A DNA stretch of 64,000 nucleotides. Origin: JAAXKN01 sp050258815 (GTDB lineage: Bacteria > Bacteroidota > Ignavibacteria > Ignavibacteriales > SURF-24). Below are positions 43,834 through 51,745 of the stretch, in pieces (positions within the stretch are counted from its first letter, which is position 1; each line of letters opens with the position of its first letter). A program made the position numbers and the translations under genes. The notes below the pieces were generated by a model. The model did not search any database and was not told the DNA's origin. It worked only from the letters and a program-made list of their open reading frames with translations. The stretch lies in assembly GCA_050258815.1 (NCBI GenBank), contig JBLMZM010000053.1:50414-114413 (forward strand), in the 5' to 3' direction.

Positions 43834-44544
43834 TTAATATCTTCCTATCTCAGTTGCCTTGGCAAGGGATTCATCCAGAAAATTCATCATTTTCTGTGCC
43901 GATTCAAAATCCTTGTTCAGGTCGATCATCGACTGCATTTCAATAATTGCATTCGTGTTTGATTCCTCCAGGTATCCCTGCTGTATTTCATAACTTTCCG
44001 GCTCGGCATCTTTGGCCGGTCCGTCAACTTCAGTGAAATTCAGGCCTTCTTTCCTCTGGAGCATTGCGGGGTCGTCCAGCCTGGATATTTGCAGTTCATC
44101 TACAACATTGTCCCCTATCTTGATTTCACCGGATTTTGAGACACTGATATTCTGCTGCTGGTCAAGACTATAGTCCGACAGATCTATCTCGCCTTTTCTT
44201 CCCAGGACCTTTAAGCCCTGTTCATTAACCAGGAATCCCTCGTCCGAGATCCTGAATCTGCCGTTACGGCTATACTCAACTCCGCCTTTGTCGTTCTTCA
44301 GCGTAAAATAGGCCTCTCCCGAAACTGCAAGATCCAGCGGATTGGAAGTCAGCAGGAGGTTTCCCTGCGAAAAATCCGTCAGGTGTTTTACGGGTGCATC
44401 GGCTATGCGGGACATGATTTCGGCAAAGGGCAGTTCCCTTTTAAACCCGGTGGTATTGATATTGGCCAGGTTGTTGGCAACAACTTCCATATTTTTCTGC
44501 TTATATCCCAGATTCTGCGAGATAAAGTAAATACCTTTTATCAT
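43834..44544 (-). CDS. flgF: Flagellar proximal rod protein FlgF
   Basis: A 236-residue FlgF/FlgG-family protein. Its start QNLGYKQKNMEVVANNLANI with NTTGFKRELPF and its end QQGYLEESNTNAIIEMQSMI are axial-protein helices. It is shorter than FlgG and lies upstream of it, which fits FlgF. The ATG overlaps the FlhB-like stop by 4 bases (ATGA). Confidence 0.92.
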   Translation of the reverse strand: MIKGIYFISQNLGYKQKNMEVVANNLANINTTGFKRELPFAEIMSRIADAPVKHLTDFSQGNLLLTSNPLDLAVSGEAYFTLKNDKGGVEYSRNGRFRISDEGFLVNEQGLKVLGRKGEIDLSDYSLDQQQNISVSKSGEIKIGDNVVDELQISRLDDPAMLQRKEGLNFTEVDGPAKDAEPESYEIQQGYLEESNTNAIIEMQSMIDLNKDFESAQKMMNFLDESLAKATEIGRY

Positions 44545-44831
44545 ACATATCCTCTTTTACGCTGATTATTTACTCTGTATACAAAGGCCAAAAGCTCTGC
44601 AATTACCTGATATAGTTTTGCCGGAACCTCATCACCCACGTCCAACTTGTATAAGGAATCAAAAAGCAGGGGATCTTCACTGATGAAAATCTTGTTTTCC
44701 CTGGCAACATCTATTATTTTCTGTGCCAGCTCACCTGAACCCTTTGCTATCACCTTTGGTGCGGCATCCGAATCCATCTTATAACCCAGGGCAATGGCCC
44801 CTTTCCTGTATTTTGAGTTATAGCCTGACAT
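44541..44831 (-). CDS. FlhB-like cytoplasmic domain protein without NPTH
   Basis: A 96-residue protein that corresponds to the C-terminal cytoplasmic half of FlhB only. AAPKVIAKGSGELAQKII and FISEDPLLFDSLYKLDVGDE are conserved, but the self-cleaving NPTH motif is replaced by YRKG. Such FlhB2/FlhX proteins accompany FliK in many bacteria and can take part in the export switch. It overlaps the FliK-like gene by 14 bases. Confidence 0.9.
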   Translation of the reverse strand: MSGYNSKYRKGAIALGYKMDSDAAPKVIAKGSGELAQKIIDVARENKIFISEDPLLFDSLYKLDVGDEVPAKLYQVIAELLAFVYRVNNQRKRGYV

Positions 44832-45999
44832 TTATAGACTGCCTCCCGTCCTGGACCGCCTGCCTTTTCTGCCCCTGGAGCAGTTCCTCAAAATATATCC
44901 GGGGTATAAGGTTCCTGCTGCCAAGACCCGAGATAAGCTGCTGCTTGTTTTCCTCTAAATCATTAAGTGCACTACGCTCAGCAGAAACAACCGCATTAAG
45001 GTTTATTCCGGCCATAAAGCCGTCAACTTCAACTGTTCCAAGCATCTCAGGCGACATGCTGAACTCCAGCTTATGACTATGTGCTTCATGGGACTGATCC
45101 CTTTTTTCAAATTCGAATTCAAAAAGATCCAGAGCCTGTTCATTCTTAAGAATTACAAAGCCCGGATAGATGCCGGTTTTATTGTAACAGGATCTTAGAA
45201 GATTATACCTGATGAGTATCTGCTTAAGATCTTCAAGATCCTTATCATTAGCATTACCTGAGTTATGTTCCTCCATGCCTAGTATTCCGGCATATTTTTC
45301 ACTCTGGGCAGCTTTCTTCTTAATGGATATCGGATCAATATTCTTAGCGTCCGTAATATCCAGCACCAGAGTTTCATTTACCTTAGCCTTTAATTCTTCG
45401 GATCCGTTCAGGGAGTTTATTTTTCTGACGATCTGATAGATCTCATCGGTCAGGCTGCCTATTGAATGCTGGCAAAGAACTGCCACACTCCTGTTAATAA
45501 ATTCATTGCTGCGCTCATCTGTATGCAGCACCTGTATAAAAAAATTCAGCTGCTGATCGTCCAGCTTAATGTTTTCTTTTTCAAGCAGGTCTATTACTTT
45601 ATTAAGTTTCGATTTAACGAGCGGTTTTTTGCCCGAAATAAAAGCCTTTACCACCTTGTTCGAGGTTTCCGTGTCCATAAGGTGCAGCTTCGAAATGATA
45701 TAACTGACTACGTTGCCACCCAGGTTTTTCGCGGCAACCAGGTTGTCAAGTGACAGGGTAAAAGGATTAGTGTTTATTACTCTTGCAATCAGTGCCTCGC
45801 CCGTATTAACATTTACAGGGAGTTTTGCCTGAAAAACACTTCCTTCTATAAGCAGTCTGTAATTATTCTCTGATTTGTCAAGCACGGTGATTTCAACTAC
45901 GGAATTGTTGGCAGGCAGCGGTTTTGCTGCGGCCTCAGTCCCGGCAGCCTTCAGGCTGTCAAGCTGGATTCCTGTAATATTTATCACCTGAGGGACCAT
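44818..45999 (-). CDS. fliK: FliK-like hook-length control protein
   Basis: A 393-residue soluble protein. The C-terminal LEFSMSPEMLGTVEVDGFMA followed by LNAVVSAERSALNDLEENKQ resembles the FliK C-terminal substrate-switch domain, and the N-terminal part is variable as in other hook-length rulers. The neighbouring FlhB-like gene strengthens this, because FliK acts on FlhB. It overlaps the repeat protein gene by one base. Assignment to FliK is by domain and context. Confidence 0.8.
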   Translation of the reverse strand: MVPQVINITGIQLDSLKAAGTEAAAKPLPANNSVVEITVLDKSENNYRLLIEGSVFQAKLPVNVNTGEALIARVINTNPFTLSLDNLVAAKNLGGNVVSYIISKLHLMDTETSNKVVKAFISGKKPLVKSKLNKVIDLLEKENIKLDDQQLNFFIQVLHTDERSNEFINRSVAVLCQHSIGSLTDEIYQIVRKINSLNGSEELKAKVNETLVLDITDAKNIDPISIKKKAAQSEKYAGILGMEEHNSGNANDKDLEDLKQILIRYNLLRSCYNKTGIYPGFVILKNEQALDLFEFEFEKRDQSHEAHSHKLEFSMSPEMLGTVEVDGFMAGINLNAVVSAERSALNDLEENKQQLISGLGSRNLIPRIYFEELLQGQKRQAVQDGRQSINVRL

Positions 46000-46775
46000 T
46001 ATTCATGCACCCTTTCAAAGGATTTAAGCTTGGCCGCAAGGTGGAGTTCACCCACTGAAACAGACAGTCTTTTTGCGTGTTTGGTAAGAATCGGATCGTC
46101 AGGGTCGTTGCATACAGGATCTAACTGCATCCTTTTTCTGAGGGTATTTAGCTTTGCGTCTGTTTTGCTAGCAAACTTGTCTTCACGCCTTAATTTGATG
46201 ATGTTGTTCTTGAATTTTTTCTTTTCGGCCTTGATAACCCTGATCTTTCTTCTTCTCCATAAAACGAATAATACGGCTGCAAGACTGATGTCAAGCAGGA
46301 TAAAAATCTTAATGAATAAGCCTTCACCCGCGCCGGACTTAGTACCCTGCTTAAGAGCCAGGGCTTCCTCTGACTTCTTCTTTTCAGCAGCGGCCTGGTC
46401 GGAATAATTAGTTTTATTTTCAATAGTCGCGTTGTTTTCTATTGAGGCTTTGTTTTCAGCAGAAACTTTGTTTTCTGCATCGGTTTTATTTTCTGCTAAG
46501 GGCGTGTTTTCTGCGGCCATTTTGCTTTCAGCCGGCACATGGTTTTCAGCAATTGTTTTATTTCCGGCAGGCGCATTGTTTTCAGCAAAGGCACCTTTGT
46601 TTGAAACAGCTTTTTTATCGGCTCTGAGCGTAGTATTCTGTCTCTCCGGCTGTACTTCCTTCTGCTTGATCTGGGCTATCTGGTTCTGAACCAGCTGTTT
46701 AATATTTACCTGTCCGTGCATAAAAGAAGATGAAAACAGCATGGGAATAATTATATAAACGTAGAATTTTCTCAT
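45999..46775 (-). CDS. Membrane protein with hexapeptide-repeat periplasmic linker
   Basis: A 258-residue protein I cannot assign. A signal sequence (FYVYIIIPMLFSSSFMHG) is followed by about ten copies of a six-residue unit of the form xxxAEN (residues 61-122), a membrane helix at about 152-170 (FIKIFILLDISLAAVLFVLW), and a basic cytoplasmic part ending in a helical domain (ILTKHAKRLSVSVGELHLAA). The topology (periplasmic linker, helix, basic tail) recalls FliO-like or wall-spanning adaptor proteins, but similarity is not clear. It overlaps the pseudokinase gene by 4 bases and lies before fliK. Confidence 0.8.
   Translation of the reverse strand: MRKFYVYIIIPMLFSSSFMHGQVNIKQLVQNQIAQIKQKEVQPERQNTTLRADKKAVSNKGAFAENNAPAGNKTIAENHVPAESKMAAENTPLAENKTDAENKVSAENKASIENNATIENKTNYSDQAAAEKKKSEEALALKQGTKSGAGEGLFIKIFILLDISLAAVLFVLWRRRKIRVIKAEKKKFKNNIIKLRREDKFASKTDAKLNTLRKRMQLDPVCNDPDDPILTKHAKRLSVSVGELHLAAKLKSFERVHE
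46410..46595 (-). repeat. About ten tandem 18-bp coding repeats
   Basis: The hexapeptide units of the gene at 45999-46775 are encoded by degenerate 18-base tandem repeats, each containing GAAAAC or a close variant for the Glu-Asn pair. Copy number of such repeats often varies between strains and would change the length of the periplasmic linker. Confidence 0.75.
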
Positions 46776-48091
46776 TGTATAATTCTTCTCCTCAATGGGA
46801 ATTTCATATTAATTACTGAACTGTTTTTTTGATATGACTCAATATTTAATATTCCCTCGTGAATCCTCATGATGTTGTCTATTATCTTGAAGTTAAGATT
46901 GGGAGACTTTACCGGATTTTTGCCGTCGGATACATAAGGCGTAACCTGGGCAGTATTGATAACCTTTACAATTATACTTTCAGCATAATACCGTGTCTGT
47001 ATTATAATGCCGCCCCCGCCCGTGCTGCTGGCCTTGATTACACTGATTACGTTGCTCAGGAGCTGGAATATATAACTGGGGTGGCTTATTACCGAGGGAA
47101 TATCTTTTTCAAAATCAAGAAGGCATTCAATGTTTGCATTCTCCAGCGAGGATTTTATCAGGTTATAATACTCCGTTATTATGGCATTGATGTCACAGGG
47201 GTGTATTTTGATCTTTTCTTCGTTAATGCTGGAAAATTTAACCAGACGGTTAACCACAAAATTTATTTTTTTAACCTGTTCTTTAACTATATTTGCCGCC
47301 GGCTGGTCAGATTCCTCGCGGCTTAAGAGGTCTGCATAGCTAAGTATAACCTGCAGGGGTGACTTGATGTCCTCAACAATGCCTTCAGTAAGCTCACCAA
47401 TTGCCGCAAGACGGAAGTCATTTGAGAGCTTGGCCTGATAGGTCTGCAGCTCATTGTAGGTCTTGTTGAGCTTTTCCTTTAAGAATATTTTGTCAGTGCA
47501 TGCCAGGCAGTTGCCCAGTATTATCTGAATTCCCTGGCTTTCCAGGTCGTTAAAATCATCCTTGGATATCGAAGATAATACGGCCAGCAGGCCTTTGCGC
47601 TTCTTGCCTTCGTTTATCGGGAAGAAGATGTAGTTTAATTTAGGTCCTGAAACCGTATAGTTATTAACTTCAGGGATAACAGTGGGTTTACCGGTTTCGA
47701 AAATCCAGTCGAGTATACCTTCTTTATATACGCTGTTGACCATTGCAAAAAACCCGCTTTCCACGTCATTGTCAAATGGGTAAAGCTTCGTCCTGGAATC
47801 GTCAAACAGAAAAAGGTTGGCTTCTTTTAAGGGAACAATCCTTTTTAAGGAAAGTTTTAATACCTGTGAAACGGTTTGAATATTATCGGCGGATAAAAAC
47901 TGCTTTTCAGCTGCAATAATATTCTGTACCATGTGGTAATACTTCTCAAGCAGACTGCTGGCGGCTGAATTGCCCGGCATATCGGCAGGATTTAATTCAG
48001 GCAGCTGAATTTCCTCATCAGAACGTGAGACATACTGCAATGAATTGAAAAACAGTTCGTAATTGTGTGTTTTATCTTTAAGAAGTCTCAA
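46772..48091 (-). CDS. Degenerate histidine kinase (pseudokinase) with GAF domain
   Basis: A 439-residue protein with a GAF-like domain (about 70-205) and a histidine-kinase-like second half. The DHp helix reads IGELTEGIVEDIKSPLQVIL, where the phosphoacceptor position is Glu240, not His. The ATPase domain keeps the fold length but has lost its motifs: N-box LLSNVISVIKAS lacks the metal Asn, the G1 position reads VINTAQ instead of DXGXG, and the G2 position reads NLNFKIID instead of GLGL. It is therefore unlikely to bind or use ATP. A TTG start with AAGGA upstream is used; the first ATG is 37 codons later. It lies in the motility cluster. Confidence 0.88.
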   Translation of the reverse strand: MRLLKDKTHNYELFFNSLQYVSRSDEEIQLPELNPADMPGNSAASSLLEKYYHMVQNIIAAEKQFLSADNIQTVSQVLKLSLKRIVPLKEANLFLFDDSRTKLYPFDNDVESGFFAMVNSVYKEGILDWIFETGKPTVIPEVNNYTVSGPKLNYIFFPINEGKKRKGLLAVLSSISKDDFNDLESQGIQIILGNCLACTDKIFLKEKLNKTYNELQTYQAKLSNDFRLAAIGELTEGIVEDIKSPLQVILSYADLLSREESDQPAANIVKEQVKKINFVVNRLVKFSSINEEKIKIHPCDINAIITEYYNLIKSSLENANIECLLDFEKDIPSVISHPSYIFQLLSNVISVIKASSTGGGGIIIQTRYYAESIIVKVINTAQVTPYVSDGKNPVKSPNLNFKIIDNIMRIHEGILNIESYQKNSSVINMKFPLRRRIIQ

Positions 48092-48093
48092 TT

Positions 48094-48972
48094 TTAGATC
48101 CTTAGAGTATTAGCTTCCTGAACGAATAAGTCTTTATACCCGTTAACAAATTTATCCAGTTGTGCCATATCGTTAAACTTAAAGGTCTCCAGTATCGAAT
48201 TATCTAATAAATATTCTCCATCCCAGTAAAAATGTCCTACGTTCAGCTTATGGGTGGCATAGTCTGCCAGGTGAACGATAGAAGTCAGTGTCTTATTTTC
48301 ATTTGCCAGCTGAGGCGTATGATGGTTCAAAATAGTATCACACAGTGCCAAAGGCAGATTCCATTTAACTGCCAGGAATCTTCCGATCTCCTGATGACTA
48401 AGACCCAGGGTGTCGAATTCTGCTTCCATATAGCTGATTTTGCTGGTATTTACCTTTTCACAGATCACTATAAAATTAGTGTGGAAGTACTTGTGGATCA
48501 CGGGAATACCCAGATCGTGAATGAGCCCCGCCACGAAAGCCTCGCTTCCACTGCGGTAACCCAGGTCCTCGGCCAGCTTCTTTGAAGCCAGGCCGGTCAT
48601 AATTGAATGCAGCCAGAATTCCTTCTGGTTCAGGTTTTTGTCGGTTTTATTCTTGAACGATTCTACCATTGAAAGTGCAGTAATAATATTTTTTATATCC
48701 TGGTAACCGATTATCAGGATTGCGAAATCAATAGTCGAAACTTTCCGGGGTAAACCGTAAAGGGGGGAATTGGCAATGGATAATACTTTGGAAGCTATCC
48801 CCTGATCCCGGCCAATTACCTTAGCCAGTTCAGCAGTTGTAGTAGACGGCTTTTCAAGCAAACGGGATATTTCCATCATGATTGTAGGAATTGCGGGTAA
48901 ATTGTATACATTTGACAATACCAGCTCTGTTTTCTCTCTTTTTTCCTGCCTGTTAAATAATTCGATATCCAT
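48094..48972 (-). CDS. HDOD-domain signalling protein (copy 2)
   Basis: A 292-residue HDOD protein. YNLPAIPTIMMEISRLLEKP, VIGRDQGIASKVLSIANSPL and YGLPRKVSTIDFAILIIGYQ are the family core, followed by an HD-like segment AGLIHDLGIPVIHKYFH. HDOD proteins relay signals in motility and cyclic-di-GMP circuits but usually lack enzyme activity. It is a close paralogue of the next gene upstream and starts 33 bases after it. Confidence 0.93.
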   Translation of the reverse strand: MDIELFNRQEKREKTELVLSNVYNLPAIPTIMMEISRLLEKPSTTTAELAKVIGRDQGIASKVLSIANSPLYGLPRKVSTIDFAILIIGYQDIKNIITALSMVESFKNKTDKNLNQKEFWLHSIMTGLASKKLAEDLGYRSGSEAFVAGLIHDLGIPVIHKYFHTNFIVICEKVNTSKISYMEAEFDTLGLSHQEIGRFLAVKWNLPLALCDTILNHHTPQLANENKTLTSIVHLADYATHKLNVGHFYWDGEYLLDNSILETFKFNDMAQLDKFVNGYKDLFVQEANTLRI

Positions 48973-49005
48973 TCTTCTTTACAGTTTATGTTTTTAAATG
49001 CTTAA

Positions 49006-49884
49006 TTATATTTTTATTGAATTCAACTGATTCATAAATGGCTCTTTATACGAGGCAATAAACTTTTCCAGATAAACCTCGTCTCCCAGATTCAGTATAG
49101 CCATTATGGAGGGATCCAACCTATAGTTATCATCCCAGCTGAAGTTGCCTATCTGAAGTCTGGAGGTCATATAGTCCGCCAGATGAACCAGTGCGGCCAG
49201 TATCCGGTTCTGTTCGGCATTAGCCGGCGTATGATGGTTCAGTATGGAGTCGCTCAAAGTAAGCGGCAGATTCCATCTCTGTGTCAGGAGATTTCCAATC
49301 TCCTCGTGACCGATTCCCAGGACTTCCTGCTGGGCATTATCATACGTCATTTTTCCGGTTTCCACGAGTTCACATATCTTAAGAAATTCACTGTGCAGGT
49401 ATTTATGTATTACCGGAATACCCAGGTCATGCAATAATCCTGCCGTAAATGCTTCACCTGTAAAATGATATCCCAGATCGTCTGCGATCTTCTTGGCAGC
49501 ACTTGCCGTCAGAATTGAGTGAGTCCAGTATTTTTTCTGATCCAGATTTTTATCACTCTTATTCTTAAAGGCTTCCATCATTGAGAGTGCAATTACTATG
49601 TTCTTTATGTGATCAAAGCCCAGTATTATAATGGCAAAGTCAATCGTAGAGACTCTTCTGGGCAATCCATACAAAGGGGAATTGGCTACGGTAAGGATCT
49701 TTGTAACCAACGCCTGGTCTTTGCTGATGACGCGTCCCAGTTCAACGGCACTTGTCATCGGGTTGTTTAAAAGTTTGGTAACTTCCATCATTACCAAAGG
49801 TATGGAAGGAAGGTTAAATACCTGAGCAAGGATGAACTTGCTCTTCTCTCGTCTTTTCTGCAGTTCAGCGGCTATTTCAGTCAT
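49006..49884 (-). CDS. HDOD-domain signalling protein (copy 1)
   Basis: A 292-residue HDOD protein of the same length as its downstream neighbour and similar throughout (FNLPSIPLVMMEVTKLLNNP, VISKDQALVTKILTVANSPL, AGLLHDLGIPVIHKYLH). The two arose by tandem duplication and have since diverged, mainly in the C-terminal third. It overlaps the sigma-28 stop by 8 bases, so it is translated with it. The role is probably to integrate a signal into flagellar gene control, inferred from family and position. Confidence 0.93.
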   Translation of the reverse strand: MTEIAAELQKRREKSKFILAQVFNLPSIPLVMMEVTKLLNNPMTSAVELGRVISKDQALVTKILTVANSPLYGLPRRVSTIDFAIIILGFDHIKNIVIALSMMEAFKNKSDKNLDQKKYWTHSILTASAAKKIADDLGYHFTGEAFTAGLLHDLGIPVIHKYLHSEFLKICELVETGKMTYDNAQQEVLGIGHEEIGNLLTQRWNLPLTLSDSILNHHTPANAEQNRILAALVHLADYMTSRLQIGNFSWDDNYRLDPSIMAILNLGDEVYLEKFIASYKEPFMNQLNSIKI

Positions 49885-50503
49885 ACTGCCTGATTAATCT
49901 ATGTTTTAGTTCCTGGATTATTTTGGAATGAATCTGTGAAACTCGCGATACTGTAATGTTCAATACCTGGGCGATTTCCTTATAGTTTAAATTTTCATAA
50001 TAGTATAAAGTTAGTACAAGTCTGTCCCTTTCTTCCAGTTTTTTAATGGCATTTACTAATAGTTCCTTTGCTTCATTCTTGTCCATAGTTTCATCCGGCA
50101 ATTCACTTTCATTAGGTATGACCTCATAAAGCATGTAGCCGTCTTCTTCATCATATGAATTATTGAGCGACACGTTTGTATAGACCAGCTCGCTGTCACT
50201 GCTGTTAGCGCTTCTGGGCTTAATCTGTATCTTTCTCAACTCATCTATTATCTTTCCACGGATCCTCTGAATGGCATAGGTTTCAAATTTAGTCCCGTAT
50301 TCGGGATCAAATCTGTCAATTGCCTCACTCAGGCCTTCGATTCCGAACTGGAAATAATCCCTGTCATCCACAATATTTAACGAGATAAACTTAGAATTAT
50401 GGATAACATAATGAACCAGGTTCGTATAGTTCATTATTATCTGCTTTTTAAGGTCAGACGTGGGAGACTGTTTAAATTTGGACCACAAAAGTGTATTATT
50501 CAT
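49877..50503 (-). CDS. fliA: Sigma-28-type flagellar sigma factor lacking region 3
   Basis: A 208-residue sigma factor of the FliA/WhiG type. Region 2 (about 24-95) has DRDYFQFGIEGLSEAIDRFD and TKFETYAIQRIRGKIIDELR, typical of FliA. Region 4 (about 148-203) has LEERDRLVLTLYYYENLNYK and a VSRVSQIHSKI recognition helix. Between them there are only about 50 residues of low-conservation acidic text, and the usual region 3 helices after the PRS motif are missing. Full-length FliA is near 240-250 residues. The gene heads the motility cluster after a small membrane protein. Confidence 0.92.
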   Translation of the reverse strand: MNNTLLWSKFKQSPTSDLKKQIIMNYTNLVHYVIHNSKFISLNIVDDRDYFQFGIEGLSEAIDRFDPEYGTKFETYAIQRIRGKIIDELRKIQIKPRSANSSDSELVYTNVSLNNSYDEEDGYMLYEVIPNESELPDETMDKNEAKELLVNAIKKLEERDRLVLTLYYYENLNYKEIAQVLNITVSRVSQIHSKIIQELKHRLIRQYD

Positions 50504-50508
50504 GGTTA

Positions 50509-50733
50509 CTATTCCCTACCAATATTATCTGAAAAACTATTTCTTTTTGAAACGGAAGCTTTATTTATTGACCTCACAAAAACCAGGTAGATCAGGCTCA
50601 TCATTATTGTGGAGGCGACAAACAAAACCAATGACCGGATCAGAATATCCTGAAATGCCATTCCCTTTTGTCCAAAAAAAATGACCGAGATAAAAAATAC
50701 CAGAAGTCCTATATGCACTATAATTTTATTCAT
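50509..50733 (-). CDS. Small two-helix membrane protein before fliA
   Basis: A 74-residue protein with two hydrophobic segments (about 5-22 and 32-54) and a basic, Ser-rich C-terminus. No family recognised. It starts the motility run and ends 5 bases before fliA, so it is probably expressed with it. It could be a membrane partner of the sigma factor or of flagellar assembly, but nothing in the sequence proves this. Confidence 0.65.
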   Translation of the reverse strand: MNKIIVHIGLLVFFISVIFFGQKGMAFQDILIRSLVLFVASTIMMSLIYLVFVRSINKASVSKRNSFSDNIGRE

Positions 50734-50769
50734 TTTTTTTGTTCTTATTTTGGCTTAGAAATGCAAAGA

Positions 50770-50784
50770 ATATACCACGTATAT
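50770..50784. promoter_or_regulatory. Palindrome just upstream of the motility cluster
   Basis: ATATAC and GTATAT are 6-bp arms around CAC, about 37 bases before the first gene of the motility run on the minus strand. The position fits an operator or promoter element. Evidence is symmetry and position only. Confidence 0.3.
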
Positions 50785-50801
50785 TTTTTTAAGATTGAGG
50801 C

Positions 50802-50831
50802 AAAAAATCGCAAAAACAAGCTGTTTTTGCG
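50802..50831 (-). terminator. Terminator of the Ehr operon
   Basis: On the minus strand CGCAAAAAC (50823-50831 complement) pairs with GTTTTTGCG (50809-50817 complement) around a 5-base loop and is followed by a run of six T. It lies after the last gene of the hydrogenase-related operon and before the motility promoter region, and insulates the two. Confidence 0.85.
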
Positions 50832-50929
50832 CATTTTGGGGGTGTGGCACTTACTACTTATGGTTATTATTAGCCACGTGTTGGTTTTTTGAAGAAAAGC
50901 TGAATTTTATTCGTTATTCCAGGGTCCTG

Positions 50930-51679
50930 TTACCTCCTGTCCAGCCAGCTTAAGAGTCCGGTTATGAACGTCAGGGGATGAGGAGGGCAGCCCGGTATGT
51001 AGAGATCAGCCTTATACTTATCCAGAAATGACCTGTCAATTTCGGTGGAATCCTGGAAGATTCCTCCGCTTATTGCGCATGTACCAAAGCATATAATAAT
51101 TTTGGGGTCGGGAACGGCCAGATAGGTGTCGTAAAGCGCCTTTGACATGGCTTTCGAGATAGGACCGGTTATTACAATGCCGTCGGCGTGCCTGGGGGAT
51201 GCTACGAATTCAATTCCGTATCTGCCCATATCAAAATTCACGTTGCCGAGGGCATTCAATTCCAGCTCGCATCCATTGCACCCGGCTGCAGAAACCTGCC
51301 TGAGCTTGAGCGACTTCTTAAAATATTTCCTTATCTTTTCTGAGGCAACTTCGGGTTTTATTACCAGGTCCCCCTCGCCAACGATCAGCTGCTCCCTGCT
51401 GGAGGCAGCCATGTGATATTCCGCCGTGAAGCCGATTGCACCCGGGGGGCATGCCTCGCTGCATGCTGCGCAGAAACTGCACTTGCCCAGGTCTATTCTC
51501 AGAGGATTAGTTAATATTGCGCCATTAGGGCACTTTTTTGCGCATTCTGTACAGCCCTCCCGGCATTTTGAACTATCCAGCCGCGGCATACCCCTGAATA
51601 AATCTGGCAATTTTACGTTTTCAACGTCTTTTATGGCCGGCTCACCCTGAGCCACTCTGATACTTAAAGCTTTATACAT
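50930..51679 (-). CDS. hyfI: Ehr complex ferredoxin/NuoB-like fusion subunit
   Basis: A 249-residue fusion. Residues about 35-95 carry two 4Fe-4S motifs, KCREGCTECAKKCP (first spacing CX3C) and KCSFCAACSEACP. Residues about 130-249 are a NuoB/HyfI-type small subunit with its cluster ligands AAGCNGCELE, CFGTCAISGG and PGCPPHP. In E. coli these are separate proteins (HyfH and HyfI). It carries electrons from a donor to the end cluster next to the large subunit. It is the last gene of the operon. Confidence 0.93.
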   Translation of the reverse strand: MYKALSIRVAQGEPAIKDVENVKLPDLFRGMPRLDSSKCREGCTECAKKCPNGAILTNPLRIDLGKCSFCAACSEACPPGAIGFTAEYHMAASSREQLIVGEGDLVIKPEVASEKIRKYFKKSLKLRQVSAAGCNGCELELNALGNVNFDMGRYGIEFVASPRHADGIVITGPISKAMSKALYDTYLAVPDPKIIICFGTCAISGGIFQDSTEIDRSFLDKYKADLYIPGCPPHPLTFITGLLSWLDRR

Positions 51680-51745
51680 TTTCAGATACTAAATGTTAAA
51701 AAAATTAAAATTCAATTACTGCCTGATTGCTCATACTATGAGTCT

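Noticed and set aside
46410..46595. A CRISPR-like or satellite repeat
   Set aside because: The 18-base units are degenerate, have no spacers, and stay in frame inside a coding sequence.
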